Below, piece by piece: positions 1-7,889 of a stretch of DNA of 64,000 nt. A program made the position numbers and the translations under genes. Location of the stretch: positions 310,001-374,000 of the forward strand of contig NZ_QJHL01000003.1 in NCBI RefSeq assembly GCF_003202405.1, written 5' to 3'. The notes beneath the pieces were generated by a model. The model saw only the letters and a program-made list of their open reading frames with translations. It searched no databases and had not been told where the DNA came from. The DNA comes from Flavobacterium hydrophilum (GTDB lineage: Bacteria; Bacteroidota; Bacteroidia; Flavobacteriales; Flavobacteriaceae). Every line of letters starts with the position of its first letter. Position 1 is the stretch's first letter.

Positions 1-529
1 CATAGATATTTTTATAACCGTATCCATAAAGGTTAATGTGTGTTGGAATATTCAATGCCAGCATAATGGGTTTTCTGTTGGACAGAATCTGGGTTTCGAT
101 ATTGGTTTTGGGTTTAGCCATTTTCGAAGCAAAATCTATTGGATCTCCATCAAAATTATTATTGCAGTAAATCAATATTCTGGTATTCGGATCCGGAATT
201 AACTTTAAAAGGTTTTCCTGCGTAAAGTCAGTAAAATCAAGATGAATCGCTCCTTTTAAATGTTTTCTGTTGAAACGAAAATCAGAACGGGAATCTAAAA
301 TCACGGTGTTTTCTTCTTTAGCCATTTTTAAAAAGACATCCAGACTCACCAGATTTTTTTCTCGTTGCTTTTCTAATTCGGTTACCAGATTTTTAAAATC
401 ATCATAATCGACTAACGCTTTTGGATATTGGGTGTCTTTTTCCATCTTCTTTCTTTTGTTTACCTGTGAATGGATAATGCCGGTTATAAAACAGCAGCCG
501 GCTAAAATGATAAGAGCTGTAATTTTCAT
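1..529 (-). CDS. rhodanese-like domain protein, exported (partial, 3' end outside window)
   Basis: The reading frame opens at an ATG at 529 and stays open to the window edge, giving about 176 residues. The N-terminus is hydrophobic (MKITALIILAGCCFITGII), which suggests a signal peptide or membrane anchor; a cysteine pair near residue 12 leaves a lipoprotein possible. The body carries the rhodanese pattern: a VILDSRSDFRF strand-turn, then RKHLKGAIHLD, then the active-site loop ILIYCNNNFDGD with the predicted sulfur-accepting cysteine. Rhodanese domains move sulfane sulfur or act as inactive binding domains, and the sequence does not tell which. It is transcribed in the same direction as the NAD cluster but lies 47 bp downstream of it, so it may be read through from nadV. 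The C-terminus is not visible. Confidence 0.75.
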   Translation of the reverse strand, partial: MKITALIILAGCCFITGIIHSQVNKRKKMEKDTQYPKALVDYDDFKNLVTELEKQREKNLVSLDVFLKMAKEENTVILDSRSDFRFNRKHLKGAIHLDFTDFTQENLLKLIPDPNTRILIYCNNNFDGDPIDFASKMAKPKTNIETQILSNRKPIMLALNIPTHINLYGYGYKNIY

Positions 530-576
530 AGTTTTATATTTAGTTCGGATTAAATCTTTTTATAACCGGCGTATTT

Positions 577-2046
577 TTATGCCTCAACACTTATACCTGC
601 ACTGACACGGGCTCTGATATCACTTAAAGACTGATCTGCCAAAAGTTTCCCGTCTCTGAAAACTTCTTTCAGTTCACCTTGTTTTTCTTCTTCCCATGAA
701 ACATTGTCTGTTAAATGATATACGCCATCAACCAAATCAATTTTCATCAGTCCTTTAGCTGATTTTTTAGTTCCGTCATCTGTAATCGGGTCTTTGAAGA
801 TCGCTCTTCCTTCGCCATCAACTTCTCCGTAAGTCGCTTTCATGGCAAAACCAAAAGTATCACGTGTATTGTATTGATAGGTGAAAGATCCAATTCCTAA
901 AACCACATTGGTAGAAGCGAAACCTTTTGCTTTTAAACGCTCACAAATCTGTATCGCTCTGGCAACTGTGATACTGTCGCCGTAGATAGCGCCAATTTGC
1001 GGTACTAATTCTTTAAAACCTTTCTCATTTACGCTTCCGCCAAAAACATCCCAGATAAGTTCGATAACACCTTTCTTTTCCTGTTCTGTTTTACCGTTCG
1101 GGTTTCCGCAGATGATATCAACAGGATCACCGCTGTCAGGACGAATTACGACTTTTCCTTCTCTTGAAATGATTTCTTCTTTTAAGCGCGGTAGATAATC
1201 GGTTAAAACTTTCCATAAATCCCAGGTATCAGAAACGATAGAAACAATTCCTTTTGGATATACTTCGGTTACTAATCTTTTGAAAGTTTCACATTCGCCT
1301 TCCGTAGTTCCCATACACATTACAGAATGCTCGGTAGCGGCAACAGAACCTGCGATTAATTCGGTGTCAGAATTGGCTTTGTAATATTCTTCGAAAAAAT
1401 CAATCGCCGGAATCGTATCTGATCCTGTAAAACTCAATAAATGTCCGGCTGCAGATGTTACAGCAGCTTCGATTCCGCCCATTCCTCGCATAGAAAAGTC
1501 ATGTCCCTGCCAGTTTACAAAATCAGGAACAGATGAAGTTTCTTCCGCATATTTGTCCAGTACTTTTCTATATTCGCGCGCAATTGTAGCTGAGTTACAA
1601 GGCAGCCAGATTACGGCAGAAAGCAAGGTCTCGAAATAATTCGTCAGCCAGAAAAATTCCGGAATCGTATTGTACATCGTAAACATTGGAACTCTCAACG
1701 GAACGCTGGCTCCTTCCGGCAAAGCTTTAAAAACCATCGGGATGTACCCTAAATCATGTAAATCTTCGATATGTTTGGTGCCTACCTGGTTTTCACCTAG
1801 ATAATTATTGATTCTGCGGGCATATTTTTTAACCACTTCCTCTTTTGGCTGTTTAAAAAAGTAAGTATCAAAATCGTGAATAATATATTTTTTGATAAAA
1901 TACTGCAATCCGAAAAATACCACTTCATCAAGACCTTCAATTCTTGATTTTCTTGGTGTCCAGTTAGAATATACTAAAGTGGTTTTGTCGGGGTATTGCC
2001 TTCTGTGGTCAACTTTGTAACCGTCGGTTAATAATAGTGGGTTCAT
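577..2046 (-). CDS. nadV: nicotinamide phosphoribosyltransferase-like enzyme (NadV/NAMPT family)
   Basis: 489 residues, the normal length for the family. Family enzymes join nicotinamide to PRPP to give NMN, the first step of nicotinamide salvage to NAD+. Visible motifs are TDGYKVDHRRQYP at the N-terminus, Arg187 in SMRGMGG, the FTGSDT loop with Asp210 (the equivalent Asp in human NAMPT favours nicotinamide over nicotinate), the ATEHS histidine at about 240 (catalytic in NAMPT), and the phosphoribosyl-binding VIRPDSGDP at about 300-308. It is the last gene of the tight minus-strand cluster, 4 bp after the ADP-ribosylglycohydrolase gene. A phage pathway (NARP1) uses a NAMPT homologue that accepts ADP-ribose pyrophosphate instead of PRPP. 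Because a PRPP-synthetase-like gene is in the same cluster, that alternative substrate cannot be excluded by eye. Confidence 0.92.
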   Translation of the reverse strand: MNPLLLTDGYKVDHRRQYPDKTTLVYSNWTPRKSRIEGLDEVVFFGLQYFIKKYIIHDFDTYFFKQPKEEVVKKYARRINNYLGENQVGTKHIEDLHDLGYIPMVFKALPEGASVPLRVPMFTMYNTIPEFFWLTNYFETLLSAVIWLPCNSATIAREYRKVLDKYAEETSSVPDFVNWQGHDFSMRGMGGIEAAVTSAAGHLLSFTGSDTIPAIDFFEEYYKANSDTELIAGSVAATEHSVMCMGTTEGECETFKRLVTEVYPKGIVSIVSDTWDLWKVLTDYLPRLKEEIISREGKVVIRPDSGDPVDIICGNPNGKTEQEKKGVIELIWDVFGGSVNEKGFKELVPQIGAIYGDSITVARAIQICERLKAKGFASTNVVLGIGSFTYQYNTRDTFGFAMKATYGEVDGEGRAIFKDPITDDGTKKSAKGLMKIDLVDGVYHLTDNVSWEEEKQGELKEVFRDGKLLADQSLSDIRARVSAGISVEA

Positions 2047-2050
2047 AATT

Positions 2051-2989
2051 TTAGTTTATATTTTTTAATAATCGTTCTGCTAAATCTTTTATATCACTGG
2101 CTCTGACCAAATTTTCAATCCATTTTTGCGGAATATTTTCGATTCCGTAATAAATGCCTGCAAGACCTCCTACAATAGCTCCGGTTGTATCTGTATCTTC
2201 TCCAAGATTAACCGCTTTCAAAATAGTTTCTTTATAGGAATCGGAGTTCAGGAAACACCAAATACTCGCTTCTAAACTGTGCAGCACATAACCAGAAGAA
2301 TGAATTTCATTTTCCGGATATTCTGAAATATCATTTTTAAGAATTCTGTCAAATAACTGAATTTCTGCTGGATTAAACTTTTTATCTTTCAAAAATACCG
2401 AAACCGTATTTTTCATTTCGACATAGGCTTCGAATTTATCTTTCTCTTTTAAAATTTCCAAACAATAAATCACATAAATAAAACAAGCAAATATTGATCT
2501 GAAATGTGCATGTGTTACAGATGAAACTTCTTTTACTTTTTGGTAAATAACTTCAATATCCTTTTCATTTTGTAGATAAAAAACCAAAGGCAAAATACGC
2601 ATTAAGGAACCATTTCCATTATCACTTTCAGAAAAACCTCCGCATAAATCAGGCTGATGTCCTTTTGCGATATTGTGAATCGCATGAGTAGTCGCTATTC
2701 CGATATCGAAAACTTTTCCGTGAGGTGTCCACAACTCTTCATTATACCATTTTAAGAAATTCTTTGCGATATCATTTAAATCATAACCAACACATAAACT
2801 TTCAGCCAGACAAAACGCCAATGAACTATCATCACTCCAGGTTCCGATTGGCTGATGATGTGTTCCAAAACCAAACATTTCGGTAGCCGGATTTTGTTTT
2901 AAATACACTCTCGATTTAAATTCAACCGGAACTCCTAAAGCATCACCAACAGCTAAACCGAATAAACCTGATTCTATTGTGTTTTTCAT
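2051..2989 (-). CDS. ADP-ribosylglycohydrolase family protein (DraG/ARH-like)
   Basis: 312 residues. ADP-ribosylglycohydrolases remove ADP-ribose from modified proteins or small molecules using two divalent metal ions. The N-terminal GLFGLAVGDALGVPVEF motif, the metal ligands in TWSDDSSLAFCLAESL (Asp53, Asp54) and the C-terminal GEDTDTTGAIVGGLAG (metal ligands near residues 264-268) are all in place, so the protein is probably active. It sits between kptA and nadV with gaps of 9 and 4 bp, so it is co-transcribed with them. Released ADP-ribose could feed back to the NrtR-type regulator at the head of the cluster. The target (arginine, serine, nucleic acid or O-acetyl-ADP-ribose) cannot be read from the sequence. 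Confidence 0.88.
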   Translation of the reverse strand: MKNTIESGLFGLAVGDALGVPVEFKSRVYLKQNPATEMFGFGTHHQPIGTWSDDSSLAFCLAESLCVGYDLNDIAKNFLKWYNEELWTPHGKVFDIGIATTHAIHNIAKGHQPDLCGGFSESDNGNGSLMRILPLVFYLQNEKDIEVIYQKVKEVSSVTHAHFRSIFACFIYVIYCLEILKEKDKFEAYVEMKNTVSVFLKDKKFNPAEIQLFDRILKNDISEYPENEIHSSGYVLHSLEASIWCFLNSDSYKETILKAVNLGEDTDTTGAIVGGLAGIYYGIENIPQKWIENLVRASDIKDLAERLLKNIN

Positions 2990-2998
2990 TAGATAGTA

Positions 2999-3547
2999 TT
3001 AAAATTCAATGTACTTCCCTGGAACTTCATCTGTGAGCCAGACATTATTTTCAGATAAATAAAATGTAAATCCGTCCTTAAACATTTCTCCGCTTTTAAT
3101 TTTAAGAATCTGAGGAATTCCTCTTCGGCTTCCTACTTTTACTGCCGTTTCTTTGTCTTTTGAAAGATGTACATGCTGGCGGCTCATTTTCTGAAGTCCT
3201 TCTTTTTTAATATTTTACAAAAACTTTTCAACTGTTCCGTGATATAAAAACTCCGAAGGTTCGGCTTCTTTCAAATCTAGTTCAACTGAAATTGAATGTC
3301 CCTGACTTGCCCTGATTTTGGTTTTATCATCATTAAACGCAAAACGCTTTTTATCGTTATTTTCTACAACATAATCCAAAAGTTCAGCTGTCATTTGATT
3401 CTGACTTCCTCTATTATTACATTTTAGAATTAATTCTTCTACATCGGCCCATCCATTTTCGTCTAATTTTAATCCGATAGTTTCCGGTGAATGTCGCAGC
3501 ACCATACTTAAAAACTTGCTGACGCTCTTTGCTGTTTTTTCATTCAT
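2999..3547 (-). pseudogene. kptA: RNA 2'-phosphotransferase KptA/Tpt1, interrupted by one in-frame stop
   Basis: KptA/Tpt1 moves an internal 2'-phosphate from RNA to NAD+, releasing ADP-ribose cyclic phosphate and nicotinamide. The first 110 residues carry SKFLSMVLRHSPETIGL (catalytic Arg18-His19), FAFNDDKTKIRASQGHS (catalytic Arg79) and LYHGT. A TAA at 3217-3215 then stops translation, and in the same frame the sequence resumes as NIKKEGLQKMSRQHVHLS, which carries the fourth catalytic Arg, and runs to a normal C-terminus ending PGKYIEF. Without the stop the protein would be 181-182 residues, the usual family length. There is no frameshift and the downstream half is intact, so the lesion is either recent, a sequencing error, or a readthrough stop. 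The last 62 codons begin with ATG, but that is an internal methionine, not a separate gene. Confidence 0.9.
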
Positions 3548-3550
3548 TTT

Positions 3551-4072
3551 TCATTCATTTTCTATTCCCAGAATCTCTTTGTAAATCTGATAATTTTCAT
3601 CATCAAAACAGACAAATAGTATTTTTTCTAATTCTGAAATTCTTTGAAACTCTTTTATTGCTTTCACCGCAATTTGAGCCGCTTTGTCTTTCGGAAAATG
3701 ATAAATTCCAGTACTGATATTTGGAAAGGCAATGGTTTTAATTCCGTTTTTAACAGCAAGACTCAAACTGTTCTGATAACATTCTGCCAATAGTTTTGAC
3801 TTTTCGTCTTTATCGCCATTCCAAACCGGACCGACAGTATGAATTACATATTTAGAAGGAAGATTTCCGGCTGTTGTACTGACTGCTTCTCCGGTTTTGC
3901 AGCCTCCCTGCTTATTACGAATTTGAATACATTCGTCTAAAATTGCCTTTCCTCCTTTACGATGAATCGCTCCATCAACGCCGCCTCCGCCAAGCAAAGA
4001 AGTATTCGCTGCGTTTACTACTGCATCGGCCTGAATTTCTGTTATGTCTGCTTTTAATAATTCAATTTTCAT
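3551..4072 (-). CDS. macrodomain protein, O-acetyl-ADP-ribose deacetylase/ADP-ribosyl hydrolase type
   Basis: 173 residues forming a single macrodomain of the MacroD/YmdB class. Visible ADP-ribose-binding features are ADITEIQADAVVNAANTSL (NAAN at 20-23), GGGGVDGAIHRKGG from 28, KTGEAVSTTAGNLP, the HTVGPVW strand and the distal-ribose loop PNISTGIYHFP. Members of this class hydrolyse O-acetyl-ADP-ribose and remove mono-ADP-ribose from acidic residues or phosphate ends; some related macrodomains also process ADP-ribose 1''-phosphate, which is close to the product of KptA. It lies 3 bp upstream of kptA and 9 bp after the NADAR gene, so it shares their transcript. All key residues are present. 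Confidence 0.92.
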   Translation of the reverse strand: MKIELLKADITEIQADAVVNAANTSLLGGGGVDGAIHRKGGKAILDECIQIRNKQGGCKTGEAVSTTAGNLPSKYVIHTVGPVWNGDKDEKSKLLAECYQNSLSLAVKNGIKTIAFPNISTGIYHFPKDKAAQIAVKAIKEFQRISELEKILFVCFDDENYQIYKEILGIENE

Positions 4073-4081
4073 CTTTTAAAA

Positions 4082-4609
4082 TTATTTTAATTCATCCCTA
4101 ACTTCCATCAAAGCAAAACCTAAAAGATTTAAACCTCTCCACTTTTCAGGATTTAATACATCTTTATGATTTCCCTCTATTCCAATTCCCCAGATTGGAT
4201 CGACCGGACTTGCTTCCACCAAAACTCTTTCTTTTGTATTTAGTAGAAAGGTTTTCAAATCAGCATTTTGACTGAACTTGTGAAAGTTTCCTGCTTTTAC
4301 GATTTCATATCGGTTTTCTAACCAGATTTTGTCATCGTAGTTTCTAACTTCTCGTCCTAATTTTTTTGCTTCTGCCGGAGAATCAGCTTTAAGGATTTTT
4401 TCTAAAATTTCCTGATCTTCGAATAATTCAGCTTTTTTGGCCATCATCCAGTGTTCGGCGGTTTTGTAGGTTATTTTTTCTGCCTTAAAAGGACTCAACC
4501 ACCATTGGCTGAAACAGGTTTTGGTAATTTTTCCGTCTTTGTTAGGCTGATGTCCCCAGAAAAATAAAAATTTACTTTCCGAAGCTATGGTGTCTATCGT
4601 GTATTTCAT
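4082..4609 (-). CDS. NADAR (YbiA-like) domain protein
   Basis: 175 residues, made almost wholly of one NADAR domain. Recognisable blocks are SKFLFFWGHQPNKDG, CFSQWWLSPFKAEKITYKTAEHWMMAKKAELF, the LGREVRNYDDKIW segment and the C-terminal SPVDPIWGIGIEG then WRGLNLLGFALMEVRDEL. NADAR proteins were first linked to NAD and ADP-ribose by gene neighbourhoods; some have been shown to remove ADP-ribose from guanine in DNA placed there by DarT1-type toxins, and YbiA acts on N-glycosidic bonds in riboflavin metabolism. The cluster context supports an ADP-ribose role here. No DarT-like toxin gene is visible in the window. Spacing is 9-10 bp on both sides. Confidence 0.88.
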   Translation of the reverse strand: MKYTIDTIASESKFLFFWGHQPNKDGKITKTCFSQWWLSPFKAEKITYKTAEHWMMAKKAELFEDQEILEKILKADSPAEAKKLGREVRNYDDKIWLENRYEIVKAGNFHKFSQNADLKTFLLNTKERVLVEASPVDPIWGIGIEGNHKDVLNPEKWRGLNLLGFALMEVRDELK

Positions 4610-4618
4610 TTTTTCTAT

Positions 4619-5701
4619 TTATTGAAACAAAGAAGCAATGGCTTTAAAATCTTTTGAATCGGGTGAAAATGATCCGTATATTTCATTGAAATCGGTTGTC
4701 AGCTTTTCAAATTCATACTCTTTTTCAAGCTGATCCATACATGTTACGACCAGATTCCTTTTAGCTTTCGGACTGTAGGCTGCATCGAGTTTTAAAGCGT
4801 AATTCAGCAAATCGTAATCTAAATCGCCAAAGCGGAGTTCTTTTTGATATTCGTTAAAAACACAGGTTTCTTCTTCGTTGTTTTTTAATTTTAATTCCCT
4901 TTCATTTGGCATCCAGCCGTGTCCATGTCTTGTAGTATAACTTCTGGTTGCATAAAACACTTCAATGTTTTCAATCTTTAATTTATTACAAATTTCAATT
5001 GCATTTTTTGAAGTAGTATTCGCATAGGTCACATTCGGAAAAACACCATGATCCATATCGAGCAGGATTCCCTGGCTGCCTTCAAAAATTAAAGTTTCGT
5101 AATTTTCTAAAAAACTATAATCACTGATATTCCATTTTATTTTGTCAATGATTTCCAGATAATGATCTACTTCTGCATCAATTTCACTTTCATTTAAAAA
5201 ACCGTAGTAATAAGCGATCTTTTCCAGTTTCTCCAAAAGCATTTGCCTTGGCGCAATTAAATCTATTGCATACAATTTGTATTGCCCTTCGTTGCGCTTC
5301 ATTGTCGCTCCAACGCCCTTTCCGCAAGTTCCGTGATCCAGATTTCTGACGCTATTTCTGTTTTGCCAAACATCAAAAGGAGTGGTTATTTTGGCTAAAG
5401 GATGAATATGAAGCTCAGTATTTCCTCCTTTTTCTTCGAGTTCTTCTTTTTCATTGAATAAAAAAACGGGATGAATCGTGCAATGTTCGCTATAATAAGA
5501 AGGCAAACCGCGAAGCGCTCCGCTGGCAAAACTCGAATGAACATGTTTTTTACCTTCAATCATTACGGTATGCGCCGCCTGCTGTCCGCCTGAAAACCGA
5601 ATAACTATAGATCCAGGATTTTGTTTCGCCAGAAAATCGGTTGTGATTCCTTTTCCTTCATCACCAAATCCTAAACCTATAACTATTTTTGCTGTTTTCA
5701 T
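4619..5701 (-). CDS. divergent adenylosuccinate synthetase-like protein
   Basis: 360 residues, about 60-70 shorter than ordinary PurA (about 425-430). It keeps the GTP-loop GLGFGDEGKG with the catalytic-type Asp14, GGQQAAHT with the His45 equivalent, DHGTCGKGVGATM, FEGSQGILLDMDHGVFPNVTYANTT, and a TRSYTTRHGHG segment. PurA joins IMP and aspartate using GTP. Phage PurZ proteins of similar reduced length make the diaminopurine nucleotide precursor but usually replace the P-loop Asp, which is kept here, so I do not call PurZ. The position inside an NAD/ADP-ribose operon (3 bp from the VWA gene, 9 bp from NADAR) suggests a specialised ligase acting on a purine-containing substrate; that is inference. 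The genome's housekeeping purA is not in this window. Confidence 0.75.
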   Translation of the reverse strand: MKTAKIVIGLGFGDEGKGITTDFLAKQNPGSIVIRFSGGQQAAHTVMIEGKKHVHSSFASGALRGLPSYYSEHCTIHPVFLFNEKEELEEKGGNTELHIHPLAKITTPFDVWQNRNSVRNLDHGTCGKGVGATMKRNEGQYKLYAIDLIAPRQMLLEKLEKIAYYYGFLNESEIDAEVDHYLEIIDKIKWNISDYSFLENYETLIFEGSQGILLDMDHGVFPNVTYANTTSKNAIEICNKLKIENIEVFYATRSYTTRHGHGWMPNERELKLKNNEEETCVFNEYQKELRFGDLDYDLLNYALKLDAAYSPKAKRNLVVTCMDQLEKEYEFEKLTTDFNEIYGSFSPDSKDFKAIASLFQ

Positions 5702-5704
5702 GTT

Positions 5705-6565
5705 CTAGAGCATTTCAATATTATCTAATCCGTCAAGCGGAATTGTTCCTAAACCTAAACCAGAATTTTTATGTTTATCGCAAATGATCTTGGTAATGAT
5801 ATTTGGAATTTCTCTGTGATCTTCGATAGACAAACAATTTTGTCCCAGTAATTCTTTCCACGCCACATTTGCTCTTACCGCCTGATCAGAATGTAATACA
5901 CTGATATGATACACTTCATAACGTTTTTGAGCTTCTTGTAATAATTCGAGAGCAGTATACGTTTGCTGTCCCTGACCCATAATTTCCTTTATTGCTGATG
6001 CCGGAAGTGTGCCTAAATTTGGTTCATCACCAACAGTAAACAACACTCCTTTTTGTGCTCTTTTTTCGAAAGCATCAGTTTTCGTGTGAAAAGCTGCAAA
6101 ATACCATGCAAGAAGATAACTTTCTCCGGCGTTTCCACCTCCGCCTGATTCAATATACGTTCTGGTTAACCACATATCGAGTTCTTCATCGCCAGATTCA
6201 AACTGTCCAACCTGAAGCGGATATCTGTCGCATTCGTGATCTCCAATTCCTAAAAATAAAAGTGCGGGATCCGGAACACCGCCCTGAATAATTCCGCCCA
6301 TCAATTTTGGCAACCCTTCTTTGATCAGTTCATGCGGAATGTGACCCATACTTCCTGTTACATCCAGTCCTAAAATAATCGGAACTGAATTGGGATGCAC
6401 TTCTGAATCTCTGGCTTCCCGAAAAGTAATACCATTCGGATTCATAGATTCATGCGCCATTCGTAAAGAATTCTGTGTGAAAATTTCACTCGCAGATTTT
6501 TTTCCATAACCTGCTGCTTCTGCTCTGCTTAAACGAGCTCCTAAATCATATCTTGTACCTCCCAT
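5705..6565 (-). CDS. VWA domain protein of the NAD/ADP-ribose cluster
   Basis: 286 residues with no signal peptide and no membrane segment, so probably cytoplasmic. The N-terminal 55 residues (MGGTRYDLGARLSRAEAAGYG) are glycine- and charge-rich. A von Willebrand A fold follows, with the MIDAS-like D-V-T-G-S at 68-72 in PIILGLDVTGSMGHIP, then ALLFLGIGDHECD, a glycine-rich GGGGNAGESY loop and VLFTVGDEPNLG. VWA domains bind protein partners through a metal ion, and cytoplasmic ones often act with AAA+ ATPases, but none is encoded next to it. The 2-bp gap to the upstream 111-residue gene suggests the two proteins act as a pair. Its role in ADP-ribose metabolism is unknown. Confidence 0.8.
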   Translation of the reverse strand: MGGTRYDLGARLSRAEAAGYGKKSASEIFTQNSLRMAHESMNPNGITFREARDSEVHPNSVPIILGLDVTGSMGHIPHELIKEGLPKLMGGIIQGGVPDPALLFLGIGDHECDRYPLQVGQFESGDEELDMWLTRTYIESGGGGNAGESYLLAWYFAAFHTKTDAFEKRAQKGVLFTVGDEPNLGTLPASAIKEIMGQGQQTYTALELLQEAQKRYEVYHISVLHSDQAVRANVAWKELLGQNCLSIEDHREIPNIITKIICDKHKNSGLGLGTIPLDGLDNIEML

Positions 6566-6567
6566 AA

Positions 6568-6903
6568 CTAAAATGTTTTACCAAATAAATATTCAAATCG
6601 TTTTTTTGTCACTTCAAACTGAATATTTAGATTTCTGATTGTTAATGATAATTCCATGTCTTTCTGAACAAAAGCTTCCGGTTGAAAATCGGCAAATGTC
6701 AGACTGTTTTTATCCAGTGGACTAATATCAATTAATCCTTCTTGTTCTCTTTCGAGCCTTTTGATTTTTAATTCAATATCTTCGACTCTTCTTCTGTAAA
6801 TTAATTCAGAATCTTCACCAATTGTTTTGGCTCTGTCTTCTCTAATCTGATCATTGTTTCTTTTTAAAGACTCAATAAATCTTGGTTTTAAATCGTCGCT
6901 CAT
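6568..6903 (-). CDS. small coiled-coil protein, function unknown
   Basis: 111 residues, soluble and highly charged. A helical region with heptad-like spacing is visible around residues 36-58 (RRRVEDIELKIKRLEREQEG), followed by a short linker with a DISPLDKNSLTFADFQPEAF stretch and a second helical region to the end. I do not recognise a named domain. It ends 2 bp before the VWA gene and so is almost certainly translated with it, which makes an accessory subunit or partner of the VWA protein the simplest guess. The 90-bp gap to the upstream PRPP-synthetase-like gene is the largest inside the cluster after the nrtR gap. Confidence 0.7.
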   Translation of the reverse strand: MSDDLKPRFIESLKRNNDQIREDRAKTIGEDSELIYRRRVEDIELKIKRLEREQEGLIDISPLDKNSLTFADFQPEAFVQKDMELSLTIRNLNIQFEVTKKRFEYLFGKTF

Positions 6904-6993
6904 AATTTCTTAGTTTTTGTTTCAGATTTTCTTTGTTTCAGGTTTCAAGTTCTGTACAGAAACCCGTAACTGAGTTAATAGCAAGTGGTTTTT

Positions 6994-7827
6994 TTATAGT
7001 AACTGGTCTAGTTTGATTACGTTTACGCTTTCACCTTCAAAGTCTTTTACTGAATTAGTTGTAAAAATGCTGTCAAAACAATCTAAAACTTCGAAACCTT
7101 TATTGAAAATTCCGTGGCTTACGGCTAAGTATAATTTTCCGGCGTTTTTCTTTTTTAATTCTTCAGCTAATCCTACAAAAGTTCCGCCACCATCACAGAT
7201 ATCATCTACAATTAAACAGTCTATTCCGTTTAAATCATCTTCGTACACTTTGAAACCAGATAGTCTTCCGGTTTTTACGTCACGGCTTTTACTGCATTCT
7301 ACAACTTCAACTCCGCCTAAAAATTCAGAAACTTTATAGATTTTCTTCAAAGCGCCACCATCGGGAGAAATCAATTTTACGTTTTCGCCAATTACTTTTA
7401 AAACTTCCTTGATAAAAGTATGATTCGGAATGACTTCGCAGTTGTTTACCAATGCTGGAGTAACTTCAGAGTGTGCGTCAAAAACAAAAACTTTATTCAA
7501 TTGAAGTGTATTGATAATATCCGCATATACTTTTACAGATAAAGATTCTCCTTTAATCATTACACGATCTTGTCTTGCAGCCGGGAAATACGGAATAAAC
7601 AAATCGATTATTTTAACGTCCATTCTTCGTAAAGCATCAACAGTAATACACAACAAACCTAAATCGTTGAATGAATTTAACCGGTGTGTAATGGTTACTT
7701 TTTGGGTTGTATCAAAATCAGGATTGATTTTGATATGCGGTTCACCTCCAGAAAATGTAAAACTTTGAAACTGGATTTCTTCCTGGTTAAGGATAGGAGT
7801 GAATTTTGGGTCTAAATTTAGTATCAT
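6994..7827 (-). CDS. ribose-phosphate pyrophosphokinase-like enzyme (PRPP synthetase family, short form)
   Basis: 277 residues against about 310-320 for housekeeping Prs. It keeps the ATP-site block IPYFPAARQDRVMIKGES (ARQDR at 84-88), the metal-binding FDAHSEVTPAL (Asp117, His119), ISPDGGALKKI and the phosphoribosyl loop CLIVDDICDGGGTF (about 204-217), which differs from the usual VDDMIDTAGT. Prs transfers pyrophosphate from ATP to ribose 5-phosphate. Homologues paired with NAMPT-like enzymes occur in phages, and in NARP1 such an enzyme (Adps) pyrophosphorylates ADP-ribose instead. The gene is first after the regulator, with an NrtR-like palindrome ending its upstream region, and is in one cluster with nadV. 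Whether the substrate is ribose 5-phosphate or ADP-ribose is open. Confidence 0.85.
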   Translation of the reverse strand: MILNLDPKFTPILNQEEIQFQSFTFSGGEPHIKINPDFDTTQKVTITHRLNSFNDLGLLCITVDALRRMDVKIIDLFIPYFPAARQDRVMIKGESLSVKVYADIINTLQLNKVFVFDAHSEVTPALVNNCEVIPNHTFIKEVLKVIGENVKLISPDGGALKKIYKVSEFLGGVEVVECSKSRDVKTGRLSGFKVYEDDLNGIDCLIVDDICDGGGTFVGLAEELKKKNAGKLYLAVSHGIFNKGFEVLDCFDSIFTTNSVKDFEGESVNVIKLDQLL

Positions 7828-7837
7828 AGTTTTTTAT

Positions 7838-7858
7838 TTTGCGTTAATTATACGCAAA
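7838..7858. promoter_or_regulatory. NrtR-like operator 1, upstream of the PRPP-synthetase-like gene
   Basis: A 21-bp palindrome with perfect 7-bp arms, TTTGCGT-N7-ACGCAAA. It ends 11 bp before the ATG of the PRPP-synthetase-like gene on the minus strand, where a bound repressor would block transcription of the whole cluster. The same arms recur at 7890-7910 and, with changes, at 8601-8621, in front of the regulator's own gene. The recurrence at exactly the two cluster promoters is the evidence that this is the NrtR site; binding itself is inferred. Confidence 0.75.
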
Positions 7859-7889
7859 TGTAGAATTTAATTTTGAATAAACAATTTAT

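Noticed and set aside
2999..3187. A separate 62-residue gene downstream of kptA
   Set aside because: It is the C-terminal third of KptA in the same frame; its ATG is an internal methionine before SRQHVHLS.
4619..5701. PurZ (diaminopurine synthesis) as identity of the PurA-like protein
   Set aside because: The P-loop Asp that is usually replaced in PurZ is kept, and no companion genes of that pathway are present.
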